Shown here: positions 51,569 to 63,250 of the stretch, in pieces
Position numbering within the stretch: the first letter of the stretch is position 1
How the letters are laid out: each line of letters starts with the position of its first letter
NCBI GenBank assembly: GCA_033557465.1
Contig: CM066044.1
Span: forward strand, 195,540,184 to 195,604,183
Length of the DNA stretch: 64,000 bases
Direction: 5' to 3'
Source of the DNA: Ichthyophis bannanicus
Lineage: Eukaryota > Chordata > Amphibia > Gymnophiona > Ichthyophiidae
Position numbers and translations under genes: made by a program
The notes under the pieces: model-generated
The model's database searches: none
What the model was told of the DNA's origin: nothing
Seen by the model: the letters and a program-made list of their open reading frames with translations, nothing else

Positions 51569-53535
51569 TTAATGCTGTTGGGTGGTTGTGTTAGTACAAG
51601 GTGTAGGGGTGCAGTTGGGTTGCGAGAAGTATAATAGGAATAAATGATGTTTAATGGCTTTCCTGAATTGTGTGAGATCTTTGATTGATCTGATATTGGA
51701 TGGGAGATTATTCCAACTCCTGGGAGCGTAGAAGGAGAATGCTCTGCTTCTAGTTGTTTGCGTGCATTTCGTCACTTCAGTCGGGATTACTAGTGTGTTG
51801 GCAGCTATTGACCTTCTTGACCTATTTTCGGGGGTGTGGGTAATGAGTGCAGTGAGGGATGAGGAGGATATACCATTGATGGCTTTAAACGTAAGAAGTA
51901 GTGCCTTGTAAATGATTCTGCATTTTATTGGTAGCCAGTGAAGGTCCTTTAAGGTAGAGGTTATATGATCTCTTCTTGATACACCACAGAGGACACGTGC
52001 CGCGGCATTCATCGCAAGCTGCAACGGGTTAAGTGAACTTTTGGGGAGCCCGTGCAGAATGATGTTTGCATAGTCGAGGTGTGGAATTAACAGGGCTTGG
52101 AATACTGTCCGGTAGTCTTCATGTGCCAGCATTGGTCTTAGGTGACATAACATCTTAATCTTGAAATATATAGCCTTGACGGTGTTGCGTATATGCGCTT
52201 TAAAATCAAGACATTGATCAATCGTAATACCCAGGTAGCGTATCGTGGGCTTACTTGGGAGCTCCGCGTCTCTGATCTTTAATGTTTTAGGTGGGGAAAA
52301 GTTTCTGTTCCTTGTGATGAACAATACCTCCATTTTCTTGAAGTTTATACGAAGGTTCTGTTCGAGGAGCCAGTCCGTGATCATGTTGAAACAGTTAACT
52401 AAGGCAGTGAAGTCGGGGTGCATGACATCGAATGGCGTAAACAGGACGACATCATCTGCATAGATCAAGCAGGAAATTCCAAAGGATCAAATGATCTCAC
52501 ATATAGGCTGCATGTAAATGTTAAATAATAGTGCAGATAGAGACGAGCCTTGGGATACTCCTTGGGTTTGTTGAAACGGCTCACAGGAGTTGGCTCCCAT
52601 CCTTACATGTTGCCATCGGTCATCTAGGTGTGATTTACACCAATCCCATGCCAAGCCCTGAATTCTCTTCTCCTGGAGGCATGTGAGGAGTTGTGTGTGA
52701 CAGAGTCAAATGCAGCGGCAATGTCAAGGAAGATCAGTGCAAATCCTTTCTTGATGTTGTCTATTCCTCTGGATAAGGTATTGGTTAGTGTGGTGAGTAG
52801 TGTTTCTACGCTGTGAGCTTCTCAAAACCCATGCTGGCAGTCATCTAAAGGGGCTGTGCTGTCTATGTGCTGGTGAATCTGTCTTTGGACATTTTTCTCA
52901 ATTTTGGCAAGTAGAGGGATACTTGAGATTGGTCGGTATGAATCGACCTTCTCTGGATCTAAACTATTCTTGAGAAGAGGGCGTATGGACGTGTGCTTGA
53001 GAGAAGAAGGGAATGTTCCTGTAGAGAAGGAAAGGCTTATGAACCTGGCTATGATAGGGCTGAGTTCTGTTCGCATTGTCCTAATCCAGTACGCTGGGCA
53101 TGGATCGTTCGGTGCAGTAGTAGTATTGATAGTTGCAATAATGTTTTCAATGTCTCCCGCAGAAGGAGATGTTAGCTCTGTAAGCAGTGGTTGTTGATTG
53201 GGAGTATTTCTTGGTATGGTTCTCGAGGCTATGTTTGTTTTGATGGCTTTAGATTGGAGGTGGTCAGCATACAACTGGGGTTGTATTGGTTCATGGTGGG
53301 GGGAGGAAGGTTCCTTGGTTATTGATTTCACTAGGTTGAAGAGATCCCTGGGCTTGCTTAGGGAGTGGCGAAGAATCTCAGTATGGAATTCTTTCCTTTT
53401 GGAGTATGTTAATTCACGGTGAGCTGCTAAGTGTGCTAGGTAAGTTGCTTGGCCCTCTGTTGCATATGAGCGTCGCCATCTTCGTTCCAGTTTCCTTAAG
53501 TGGAGAAGAGACACCCTTATCTCTGCAGAAACCAT
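51569..53535 (-). pseudogene. L2-like ORF2 reverse transcriptase and C-terminal domain
   Basis: The first part reads 'STGTFPSSLKHTSIRPLLKN', 'YRPISSIPLLAKIEKNVQRQ' and 'DDCQHGF'. The middle, about 52470-52820, carries the A and B motifs in broken frames. The last, a 299-codon frame, has 'MIYADDVVLF' with catalytic YADD, 'NLRINFKKMEVLFITRNRN', 'IRYLGITIDQCLDFKAHIR' and 'IPHLDYANIILHGLPKSSLN', then 'AFSFYAPRSWNNLPSNIRSI'. It is close in type to the LINE at 29187-31205. Confidence 0.85.
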
Positions 53536-53539
53536 AGCT

Positions 53540-54647
53540 CAGATTTCCTTTTACAGGCTAGTTTGTTGGAGGGTTTTTTTTTTATCCGTGGAAGGTAGAA
53601 GAGAGCGAGCTCAGTGTGTTGTTCCATCTGCTGATCAGATCATAGAGGTTATCAGATGGCTGTTCGAGTATTGGGAGTGCAAGTTTTGTAATCTGATCCT
53701 TGTCAAGAGGTTTGTGGCGTCCAGAGTTCACCAAAGACATCATATTCGTGTGGCTGGCTGAACCAAGTTCTTGTTGCGAGGGTATCTGGAAAGTGATTAG
53801 ACTATGGTCTGACCACGGGACAGGAGTGATGACTAAGTCGAGATCATGGTCATGGCTCGTAGCCATGAGTGGAGAGAAGATGAGATCAAGAGAGTTTGCT
53901 TTGTGGTGGGGTAGGGACCTTTATGATTTGTTCATATCCGAGTTCAGACATTGCTTCCAGGAAGGTGTTAGCATTGGCATGTTGTAAGGATGCAAGATTG
54001 AAGTCACCCATCAACCAGTTTAATTTGCATGGGTTGTCTGGGTTACATGCAAGGTCAATTATGTTGGATAGTTCATCAGGAGAGGCAGAAGGTGCTCTGT
54101 AAATGAGGTTGATAGTGATGTGTTTGTTGGCTATGGTAACTGAGTCTAGTAGTGCCATGGTATTGGAGGAGATCAATTGAAACTGAAGTTTGGTTTTTGC
54201 TAATATGAAGACCCCCCCACCCCTTCTACAAGCTCTATGGCAGGTGTATATTGAGAAGTTAGCAGGGATGAGTTGGTTTAGGATCACTGTATCTGCGTCA
54301 GAAAGCCAGGATTCAGTGACCATTAGTATGTCCAGGTTTATGAGATCTGTGATGGCTGGCCATTTCTTACGAGCCGACCGGGAGTTTATGAGGGCACATT
54401 TTAAGTAAGGGTGTACTTGGGGTACATCTTGAATTGTGTTATCCGTCTGCTGGAGTGTTATATAGAGCAGATGTGGTTGTCTGACACAGTCAGAGCGTGG
54501 TGGAGGATGATAATGGCTGCTATAGCTTTTTCGTTCCGTTCCCTTAAGGATGGAGATGGGATTGTATTCATGGGAAAGAGCAGTGGCATCGTGGATGGTA
54601 CATGCAAGGATACACATGCAGGTGAGAGTTAGTGTTGAGAAGGCCAT
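53540..54647 (-). pseudogene. L2-like ORF2 endonuclease domain
   Basis: The frame starts MAFSTLTLTCMCILACTIHD, a short hydrophobic stretch that looks like a signal peptide, and continues to the endonuclease blocks. These are 'KCALINSRSARKKWPAITDL', 'ILMVTESWLSDADTVIL', 'RRGGGVFILAKT', 'INLIYRAPSASPDELSN' and 'LNWLMGDFNLASLQ', then in a second frame 'SWSDHSLI'-type 'VPWSDHSLITFQIP'. Catalytic E, D-F-N and S-D-H are present. One frameshift at about 53886 splits the domain. Confidence 0.8.
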
Positions 54648-54790
54648 GGTCGTCTACTGAGGGAGACAGTCTATTGTATAAGCACAGATGAACAATAAAT
54701 ATAACAGTGACGTTGGACCCTTAAATATAAGCTCAGTTAGCAGGTCGCACAGAGACCATTGCAGTATTTCCAATTACAGATGTACAATTT

Positions 54791-56930
54791 TATATTGAAT
54801 CCATGTATCAATATTATCACCATAAATCACCATTATTAAATATGGAGAGAGATTTATCGGTGTTCCTTTAAAAATTTTTTAAATTAATTAATTAATTTAA
54901 TTTTTTAATAACAAATTGCAGGTTAGTTAAGTATAGTTGGAGAGAGAAATATTGAGGTTTCTTTATAAATGACATCAGAACGAAATAGGTTGCAGGTGGT
55001 AACGCTAATGAAGGCGGTTCATTGATATGTGTATATTTTTAGGGAGAAGGAGAAATAGTAAGATTCATTTGTTTCCCAAAATTTAGCAGATCTAATTTTA
55101 GGGTTTGTGGATAGATTACAGTTGTGTAAATATGTTTATTTTAGAATATGGATTTGGAAGTAGCATATTTTATATAAATTTTAGCAAATGCGAATTGAAT
55201 TAGTTAAGTAAATGTTTAGCAGAACATTTTAATACTGAATCCTGCCATAATCTAGATGGTAATTAAAGAACTGTTTGGGAAAGGTATACTATATGGGTTC
55301 TATCCAACATACAATCCCAGGAACGATGACTGGTTCTACCTAGCAACTAATGACGAAGTAAATCTTTGAACGATGACTGTTTCTACCTAGTAACTAATAA
55401 CAGAAGTGTATCGAACAATGACATCAGTTTTCCCGCGGTTACTTACAGCGCAAGTGCGGGCGTTTCATCTGACAGAAGTGAATCTTTTAAGAAGTGGATG
55501 GATGTCCAAAAGGATCATCTTCTGGATTCCGACTGATTAGTAATTATAAGAAATGGAGGTAAATTATAAGCTGCAGAGTGTATAGCTAACCTTTAGCAAT
55601 GAGAGACGCTAGCCAGTTGGAATATATTTGTAAATGAAACAGTGGGATAAAGTTGGAAGTGTTATTGTAAAATAATGCTTGGGTTATTGAGTATAACTGT
55701 GGTATTTTAATTTAATATGTTTGGAGTATTTGATTTTGCCTCTATTAGTATCGTGGATATTAAACTTGAGAAGGCACTATAAATAAATTTTATGAGAAGC
55801 TTTTGCCTTATGAGAAGTTTTGCTTTTATGGATATCGTGTAATTTGAGGAAACGTAAGAAGCTATAACAAATAAATTTCATGAGAAGTTTTAATTAGTTT
55901 TCCTTGCAATAGTATGATATTTAGTAGTTTTTAATGCAATAATCTGTTTTCTTTGATAGTTTTTTAAAATTTCAGTCCCGGGTTTTGTAATGAGGTGGTA
56001 TGTGCAAACCGATAGAAGGCGGTAAGGCAACAGATAGAGATGATCAAAAATTTCAATTGATTGTAAAACTATTGAAATAAGTGCCATTTATATCAGTAAA
56101 TTTTAACATGAGAGTATACATATGAATGGTTATCTCGGGCGTTTAAGGTTCTCAAATAGATGATGAAACAAATGGTTCTCTTATGAAGTAATGTTGGTAC
56201 GATTAGTTTTTAATTTTAAACGTTGGATATATATTTATAGTTTTATCATTTTTTAAATGCTAATATTTTGTTTATATACCCTTGTCATAACGATATCACT
56301 AATAATTTTAATTGTTTAATTCTACAATGAGAAAGTGTAGGGGTTTAATATTTTAAGATGATATTAAAAGTGTTTTAAATGACAAATAGATCAATTCAGA
56401 CACTCACTCCTGCTCCTGTGTATCGATCACCAGTGTGATAATGTAGTAATCTCCTCCTCTTCTTTTTTTCAGTGCACAGAACAACCAAACTGACTATATC
56501 TAACAACTAAGGTATAGATAGACGAAGTAATGTTTACACACCCTTTCATATGTTCACAATTCATCTTTTATTATTTATTATGTTTAATTTTATTTCATAT
56601 TTAAGGTATGTTGTGTATGTTTCTAATGGCTTTTTAGTTTATATGCTCTTATTATTTTTATCATTTTCATATGATTTTTATTAATTCAGTACTTTTATAT
56701 GTAAATGAGATTAACATGATTGTACAATTTGGAGCTTTATAATTCTTATATTTATTGGTTTTATGAAGTTTATGTTTGTGTATTTATGAATCTAGAACAC
56801 CCGAATCCCCTGATGAAATGAAATCGAAACACGGCCTGGGTCGGGCTATTTGGGCTTAATGCAATCAATCAAGTTTTCAAATTTCTAATAAAGTAATCCT
56901 TCTTGTTAAACCACGTATTTGGACTGTGTG
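54791..56930 (+). repeat. Penelope 3' non-coding module
   Basis: AT-rich DNA with 'TGACATCAGTTTTCCCGCGG' near 55407, a near-repeated 'AAATAAATTT.ATGAGAAG' word and an end with 'CCCCTGATGAAATGAAATCG' and 'AAACACGGCCTGGGTCGGGC'. The same end, complementary and at 59820-59875, closes another copy on the opposite strand. No open frame beyond the first few residues. Confidence 0.7.
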
Positions 56931-57417
56931 TAAGGAGAGGGAATGGCCAGCAAGAAAAAAAGGAGATGATAGTGCCTTGCCATAAAATCTTTGGTAAGAC
57001 ATTTGGAATAGTGTGTGCAATTCTGGAGACAACACTTTCAAAAGATATAAACATGATGGAGTTGGCGTAGAGGGTGGCTAAAATGGTTAGTGGTCTTTGT
57101 TATAAAGCATTTGGGGGAAGACTAAGATCTTAACATATATAATGTTAGAGGAAAGGTAGGATAGAGGAGATATGATAGACACGTTTTAATACCTCCGTGG
57201 CATAAATGCACAAGAGGAGAGCCTCTTTCGACTGAAAGCAAACTCCATAATGAGGGGATACAGGATGAGGGTGGAAGGGGACAGACTCAGGCGTAATATG
57301 GGGAAATATTGTTAATGGAAATAGTAGAAACATGGAACAGTCTCCTAGTGGAGATAGTAGAGACGAGGTAAGTGAGACATTAAATACCTTTATGGAAATA
57401 GGTAAAAAGGGGCAACA

Positions 57418-58565
57418 TATGTAAAACAGTATGTATAAATGCCAGTAGGATGAGAAATAAGATCCCAGATGTTGAAGCTTTAATGGGAGTGGCTGACTTG
57501 GATTTAGTGGCAGTTACAGAAACATGGTTCACAGAAAACCATTACTGGGATGTAACTATACCAGGCTATACTTTATTCAGAAAGGACAGGGTAGGAAGAA
57601 GGGAAGGAGTGGCACTATGTGTAAAAAATAATATTAAAGCTTTGGAATTACAGAGCTTAAAAGGGAGAGAGGAGGCACTGTGGGTTAAACTAGAAAGAGG
57701 GAAAGAGAAATCTATTTGCATTGGCGTGATTCCCTCACAAGAGGAAGAGGTGGATGGAGAGTTAATTGAAGACATATGCAGCATTGCTAGGAATGGGGAT
57801 GTGCTACTGATAGGGGATTTCAATATGCCAGATGTTGATTGGCACATTCCTGCTGCAGTATCAACTAGAAGTAAGGAGATCCTGGATTCTCTACAGGGAG
57901 AACTATTTAGGCAATTGGTAACAGACCCCACACGTGAAAGGGCCATACTGGACTTGGTGCTTACCAATGGTGAAAGTGTTTCTGATGTTATAGTGGGAGA
58001 TCATTTTGCATCCAGTGATCACCAGATGGTGTGGTTCAGTACTAGGACTAGGGATGTTAGAATCCATTCAAAAGAGAGGGTCTTAGACTTTAGGAAAACT
58101 AACTTTGCAAAAATGGGCCAATACCTCAGGGGGTCGTTAGCAGGATGGGAACAGCTGGGGGATGTAGAAAAACAGTGGGCAAAACTGAAAGGGGATATTT
58201 TAATGGCAACCAACCTTTTTATTGAAATGGTAAATAAAGGTAAAATGTTTTCCAAAGTAGCAGCTGAAAAGGTGAAGAAAAAGCCTTTATGAAATACAAA
58301 AGATCACAGAGAGAGGAAGACAGGCATCTACATTTGGAAAAACTTAGAGAAGCTAGCAAAGTAGTCAGGAAAGCAAAGCTTCAAAAAGAGGAGGAAATAG
58401 CCAATGCAATAAAATGGGGAGGGGGGGCGGGGGAGACATTTTTCAGATATGTTAGTGAGAAGAGGAAGGGCAAAAGTAGTATTTGTCAGACTCCAGGGTG
58501 AAGGGGAGGAATATGTAGAAGCTGATGGGGATAAAGTGGAATAGCTTAACAAATATTTCTGTTTT
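57418..58565 (+). pseudogene. CR1 endonuclease and linker
   Basis: A 280-codon frame has 'NASRMRNKIPDVEALMGVAD', 'LDLVAVTETWFTENHYWD', 'REGVALCVKNN', 'EEALWVKLERGKEKSICIGV', 'NGDVLLIGDFNMPDVDWHIP' and 'VIVGDHFASSDHQMVWFSTR'. The catalytic Glu, D-F-N and S-D-H are all present. The usual 'YRPP' block is altered to 'IPSQ'. A frameshift follows at 58290 ('KYKRSQREEDRHLHLEKLRE'), then another before the RT. Confidence 0.85.
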
Positions 58566-59767
58566 GTGTTCACAGATGAAGAACCAGGAAGAGGACCTCA
58601 GAAAACACCCACAAACAGGAACAGAAGTGAGGGGCATCTTGAAGAATTTTCAGAAGACTGTATTTGTGAGAAACTAGCTAAACCTAAAGTAGACAAAATG
58701 ATGGGACTGGATGGGATATACCCGAGAATACTGAGGGAACTTGGGGACGTTCTAGCAGCTCCACTGACTGACCTTTTCAATGCCTCGTTGGAGTCGGGAG
58801 TGGTGCCAAAGGACTGGAGAGAGGTTCATGTGGTCCCTTTACACAAAAGCAGAAGTAAGGATGTGGATGAAAACTACAGGCCAGTTAGTTTAACTTTGGT
58901 GGCGAGTAAATTATTGGAAACGCTGCTGAAAGAGAAAATAGTGAGGTTTCTGGAGTCCAGCGGATTACAAGATCCGAAGCAGCATGGATTCACCAGAGGC
59001 AGGTCTTATCAGACAAATCTGATTGATTTGACTGGGTGACCAGAGAGTTGGACTGAGGGAGAGCCCTAGATGTGGTGTATTTAGGTTTCAGTAAAGCCTT
59101 TGACACCGTTCCTCACAGGCGACTTATAAACAAACTGAGCACCCTAGGGATGGACCCTAAAGTTACTGCTTGGGTTTGAAATTGGTTGAGTGGGAAGCGA
59201 CAAAGGGTACAGGTAAATGGAGCTCACTCTGAGAAGGAAATTACCAGTGGTGTGCCCCAGGGATCTGTCCTTGGTCCGATTCTTTTTAACATCTTTGTTA
59301 GTTTATTAGTGGAAGGGCTGTCGGGTAAGGTTTGCCTCTTTGCGGATGATACCAAAATCTGCAATAGAGTAGACACCTAGGAAGGTGTAGATAATATGAG
59401 GAGGGATCTAGCTAAGCTTGAAGAATGGTCTAGAATTTGGCAGCTGGGATTTAATGTTAAAAAATGCAAGGTCATGCATTTGGGCTGCAGCAATCCGAGG
59501 GAGAGATATAGTATAGGAGGTGAAGTACTTTTGTCCACTAAAGAAGAGCGGGACCTAGGCGTGGTTGTGTCTGATGATCTTAAAATAGCTAAACAGGTAG
59601 AAAAGGCAACAACAAAAGCTAGAAGGATGCTTGGGTGCATAGGGAGAGGAATGGCTTGCAGAAAAAAGGAGGTGATAGTGCCTCTGTATAAGTCTTTGGT
59701 GCAACCTTATTTGGAGTATTGTGTGCAATTCTGGAGACAGCACCTTCAAAAGGATTTAAACAGGATG
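58566..59767 (+). pseudogene. CR1 reverse transcriptase
   Basis: Blocks: 'LAKPKVDKMMGLDGIYPRIL', 'DWREVHVVPLHKSRSKDVDE', 'NYRPVSLTLVASKLLETLLK', 'QHGFTRGRSYQTNLIDLTG' then a stop, 'VYLGFSKAFDTVPHRRLI' and '[20 protein letters not shown]'. These lead to 'GKVCLFADDTKICNRVDT' with FADD, a stop at 59378, and '[20 protein letters not shown]'. The Asp of the usual L-D-F-x-K-A-F-D block reads Gly. Catalytic FADD is intact, but stops at 59038 and 59378 break it. Confidence 0.85.
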
Positions 59768-59774
59768 GACCCAG

Positions 59775-62165
59775 TAAAAGACGTGGAGGCAAGGAAGGAA
59801 CTATTTATATACCACCTTTATTTCATAAAGCCTGGCCCGACACAGGCCGTGTTTCGTTTATGCCTTCATCAGGGGCTTTGGCTATAACATGTAAAAACAT
59901 CATTAAAAACAATCATAAATCATAAAATAAATTATAAATATTAATGTAATCATATAAGGCACCTCTGAACATAATACATAAAAAGCTAAAATATAAATAA
60001 ATAAATAAATATTAACTACTAAAGTACAGCGAAATGTCTATGAACTAAAAAGCAAATAAATAAATAACTGCGTACGTGTAATACATGTAAAATCACACAT
60101 ATAGGAAACCTATAAACATATTAACACATTAATAAATAACTAAAACAACAATAAATAAATAAATACTGACTAGTAAAGTACAGCAAAATATCTATTGACT
60201 AAAAAATAATAAATGAATTAATAAATAATTGCATATGTGTAACATGCTCATAATACATGTAAAATCACACAAAAATAAGACCCAAATAAAATTAACCATA
60301 CATAAACCATGAAGTAGTAGTTTGAATAAGAAACAGCATAACCTACAACTTTGTGCACTTAAAAATACTGATTTCATTCTTACCTATATGATTTTCCTTC
60401 CACACTGCAATGACTGGAGGAAAAAAAGGAAAAGAAATAGAAGGACCATTCCAAATGACTACATCCCACAAATTCCATTGTTGGTGCATAAGACAATTAT
60501 AAATAAGAAATTGTTTTATTTAAAAAAAGTGTTTTAAGATTATAAAAATTAAATAAACAAAAAACACACACTTAGAGGAAAACACTAAAAACCAGGAAAG
60601 CGCAACAGGTCATTGAAATCTCTAAGCTATCTATAATCTGACATTTATTCTTAAAAACAGAATCATATTATTATGATATTTTATAGACGGCTTTAGGTTG
60701 TAATGTAGATTCTTTTGATCCACCATAAACGTTCTTTAATTAGACGTTTTCTTGTTGACTTCTATGTATTTACCCAAGGGCATTTTAATTAGTTATAACA
60801 TTTAGGCGATCCATTAATTCTTCTTAAACCCTCTACCAAACTAAACCATTACTTAAATCCATTCTACTAAGAGACTCTTAAAAACTACTATTTTCTATAT
60901 AGTTAGCAGTCTAATAATTACTACATGTAATTGCGAAGTGCCTTCTCTCATTTCTTGACAGTCCCTACCTCGAGTATCGCTCATGACTAATAGTCATTCC
61001 TTCGGTTATATTATATTCTCAATAAAGCTGACTAAAAATTGAAAAATTGAAAATTAAAATAATTAAAACTGGTATTAACCCCAAGCCACGACTCAAACCA
61101 TGTAATTCTTTCAAAACACCTTATGTTATTATCCTCATGAAGCGTCTCATTTCTCCACTACCAGAGCACTAGTGTCATTCTAAAAAAATTCACCAAAAAT
61201 TCAAAAAATCAATCAAACCCTTATAACTTACCGGGTTTTTCATGCCAGAACTGGCAGAGCATATACTTTGCCGTTGCTTTCTCGTCTGACTCTACCCGCG
61301 GTTGCGTAGTGTATTAAAGTCTGCAAATACGCGGGAAAAATGACATCAGTATCTAGCATTCACTGCTCACCGGCCACGCTTTATTTTAAATATTAAATCC
61401 TACATCTTTAGGATCCAAAATCTATTCATTTAATCATTGATGTCTCATCCACTATATTCCTTACATAAACAGCATTTGCTGACTGCCCTACACGCTGTCT
61501 TTCCTTATAACATAAAGCCTTTTAAAAGTTCTTAACAAACCGTATTTCCAGCGGTAACAAAATTCACTCCATCGATAATGGCTGTGTTCGCACTCACATC
61601 TGTTACTCTAAAATAACTTCCCACTAACCACTGTCAACGCAAAATCCATAATCTTTAAAAGCAAGGAAATCGCCATGCATTATCCATACATAGATCATCG
61701 TATTGCAGCATATTCGGAGTCTTTTTTTTTAAAAACAAATTGCATCCGCACCGAATCCACAAACATGCATAACTCACCAACGTTTTTGAAGCTGATTTGT
61801 ACAATTACAACGGAGCACCTACGCACTGCTCCTTTCTTTCTGCAAAAACATCTAAAGACGCCCACGACTGCGTGATGATATAAAGTCTTCAGAAGCGCGG
61901 GAAAAGCTAGTGACATCATCCAGCGTCATTCATTAGTCATCATCATTTACAATTCATGCTATCTTTAAACCTCTAATAAACCAACCACCATTGATTACAG
62001 TTTATTTTATCAGCCATTATTTTGTCAGCCTTTCTAATTCTTCAGTAAGCATACATTTCTTAAAAACGTTTTTTAAAAATACACACTATACTTAACCTTC
62101 AACCTATTATAATGACTATAACTTCTGTACCATCTCTTAATCCCTCAACATAAAATCGTTGAATT
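59775..62165 (-). mobile_element. Penelope-like element 3' module, 5'-truncated
   Basis: The left edge carries 'AAGCCTGGCCCGACACAGGC' and 'CGTGTTTCGTTTATGCCTTC', the complement of the 3' end of the Penelope copy at 56800-56860. Words such as 'GCGGGAAAAATGACATCAG' near 61332 correspond to 'TGACATCAGTTTTCCCGC' at 55407. No RT or endonuclease sequence is left. The length, about 2.3 kb, matches the non-coding module of the other copy. A short (AAAT)n run lies near 59995-60010. Confidence 0.65.
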
Positions 62166-62179
62166 TACACCTATTCTAT

Positions 62180-62400
62180 TATGCAGAGAAGAGGAAAAGG
62201 AGGGGGGGAGGGGGGGGAAGGGGAAGGGGAGGAGGGGAGGGGAGGGGGGAAGGGAGGGGGGAAGGGGAGGAGGGGAAGGGAGAGAGGAGGGGGGAGGAGG
62301 GAGGGGGAGGGGAATAGGGTGAGGAAAGGGGAAGGGGGGGGAAGAGGGAAGGGGAAGGAGAAGGGAAGGGGGGGGGGAAGGGGAAAAGGGCAAATTTGAG
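62180..62400 (+). repeat. Purine-rich (GGGGAAGG)n-type tract
   Basis: About 215 bp contain only G and A apart from a few bases, with recurring GGGGAAGGGG and GGAGGGGAGG words. The open frames on both strands are low-complexity artefacts. G runs could form quadruplexes or triplex DNA. Confidence 0.85.
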
Positions 62401-62655
62401 AAGGGGAAATCCATTTATCCATACTTTATTATTTTCTATATAACTTTGGGAAATCATCCAAAACCGTTAATAGAGTGATATGTGGAAATATTTCTTTACG
62501 GAAAGAGTGGTGGAGCCGTGGAATAGTCTCCCAGTGGAGGTGGTAGAGATAAGGACAGTATCTGAATTCAAAAAAGCATGGGACAAATAAAGAGGATCTC
62601 TAAAGGATAAAAGGGGACTGTTGTAATTGATGATTTGGAAGGACAAACTAGATAG

Positions 62656-62686
62656 AAATATGACAACAGAAAAAGACCACATGGCC
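62656..62686. other. 31-bp microinversion in the CR1 3' UTR
   Basis: The segment AAATATGACAACAG...CACATGGCC, when reverse-complemented in place, restores the CR1 3' UTR: GATAG|GCCATGTGGTCTTTTTCTG...|TATGTTTCTATC. The same UTR is uninverted at 4385-4430 and 62786-62825. Confidence 0.75.
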
Positions 62687-62824
62687 TATGTTTCTATCTG
62701 AATTCAAGAAAGCATGATACAAAAACAGAAGATCTCTAAAGGAAAAAAAGATGACTATAGTAGTTGATATGAAAGGGCAGACTAGATAGGCTATGTGGTC
62801 TTTTTCTTCCATCATGTTTCTACA

Positions 62825-63250
62825 ATAGACCTGAAGGACCTGTCATTTTTGGGAGCAATGAAATAGATGGAATATCTATCTTTTCCCCTCTGAGGGAAAG
62901 GAACAGGCAAGATGGTTGAAGGACGACCAGCTGTTCCAGGGTGAACCTGATGGCAACATCCTTGGCAGTGAAACCACATGGAGAGACCACAAAGGCTTCT
63001 GCAATTGGCTCCACACACTTGAGGACATAAGTTGCAAGATATCGAGAACCCGACAATCTGACATGACTCAGGCCCACTCCTGGTAAAAACATGCAGAACT
63101 GGTGGCCCATAAGAGGCAATCCAGAATGGCCTCCTGGCCCATCACTGGGAAGGGTGGGAGGCAAAAGCCTTGAATCAGAAAGGTCACAGGGCCTACGAGC
63201 TCCCTAAATGGGCTGAGCATTATACCCTGAGACTTGAGAGATGGGGCTGA
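62825..63250 (-). mobile_element. DIRS-type RT fragment
   Basis: The minus strand shows 'KDRYSIYFIAPKNDRSFRSI', the start of DIRS RT ('...YSIYFLVPKKDGSLRPILD'-like), preceded by a linker region in shifting frames. Further upstream is 'LPLMGHQFCMFLPGV'. No terminal repeat or other DIRS gene is attached. It ends inside the foldback described next. Confidence 0.55.

Larger units (their letters stand above)
51378..54790 (-). mobile_element. L2-like LINE, near full length, in the Penelope-like element
   Basis: The 3' end at the left is (TTTA)n then 'CTATACCACGCTATTTGACA' and 'GTGCGGTTTACAG'. The 5' end lies near 54790, where Penelope coding sequence resumes. Short TTTAT-like words at both junctions may be the target duplication. 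At 3.4 kb it has both endonuclease and RT and about 140 bp of 5' leader. Confidence 0.8.
47453..56930 (+). mobile_element. Penelope-like element with 16-bp duplication, 5' inversion and two inserts
   Basis: The element interrupts the CR1 and is flanked by TAAGGAGAGGGAATGG at 47437-47452 and 56931-56946. It encodes a Penelope-type RT and a GIY-YIG-like endonuclease, and ends in a long non-coding 3' region (about 54790-56930). A solo LTR (49588-51210) and an L2-like LINE (51378-54790) are inserted within it; without them it is about 4.4 kb. The first 250 bp are inverted relative to the body. Confidence 0.85.
44335..57417 (+). mobile_element. CR1 LINE (TTTCTATG subfamily), opened by nested insertions
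   Basis: Segments 44335-44489, 44678-44723, 47088-47452 and 56947-57417 join into one continuous CR1 when the inserts are removed. They run 'FSKAFNTVLHR', then 'SGMPQGSVLDLI', 'NIFVSDIVKGLSGKV', and on to the thumb and C-terminal region. The inserts are a SINE, the CACTG-ended transposon copy B and a Penelope-like element. Each is flanked by CR1 sequence at both sides, and the last two by target duplications. Confidence 0.8.
57418..62830 (+). mobile_element. CR1 LINE (TTTCTATG subfamily), interrupted near its 3' end
   Basis: The copy starts within the endonuclease and continues through RT to about 59768, then resumes at about 62464 with 'RKYFFTERVVEPWNSLP'-type sequence and the 3' UTR. Between them lie a Penelope 3' module and a purine tract. 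About 200 bp of CR1 coding sequence is missing at the break, so a deletion accompanied the insertion. The 3' UTR occurs twice, at about 62560-62700 and 62700-62825. Confidence 0.85.

Noticed and set aside
62145..62457. Pro/Ser/Phe-rich and Gly/Glu/Arg-rich open frames on both strands
   Set aside because: They are products of a purine-only tract.
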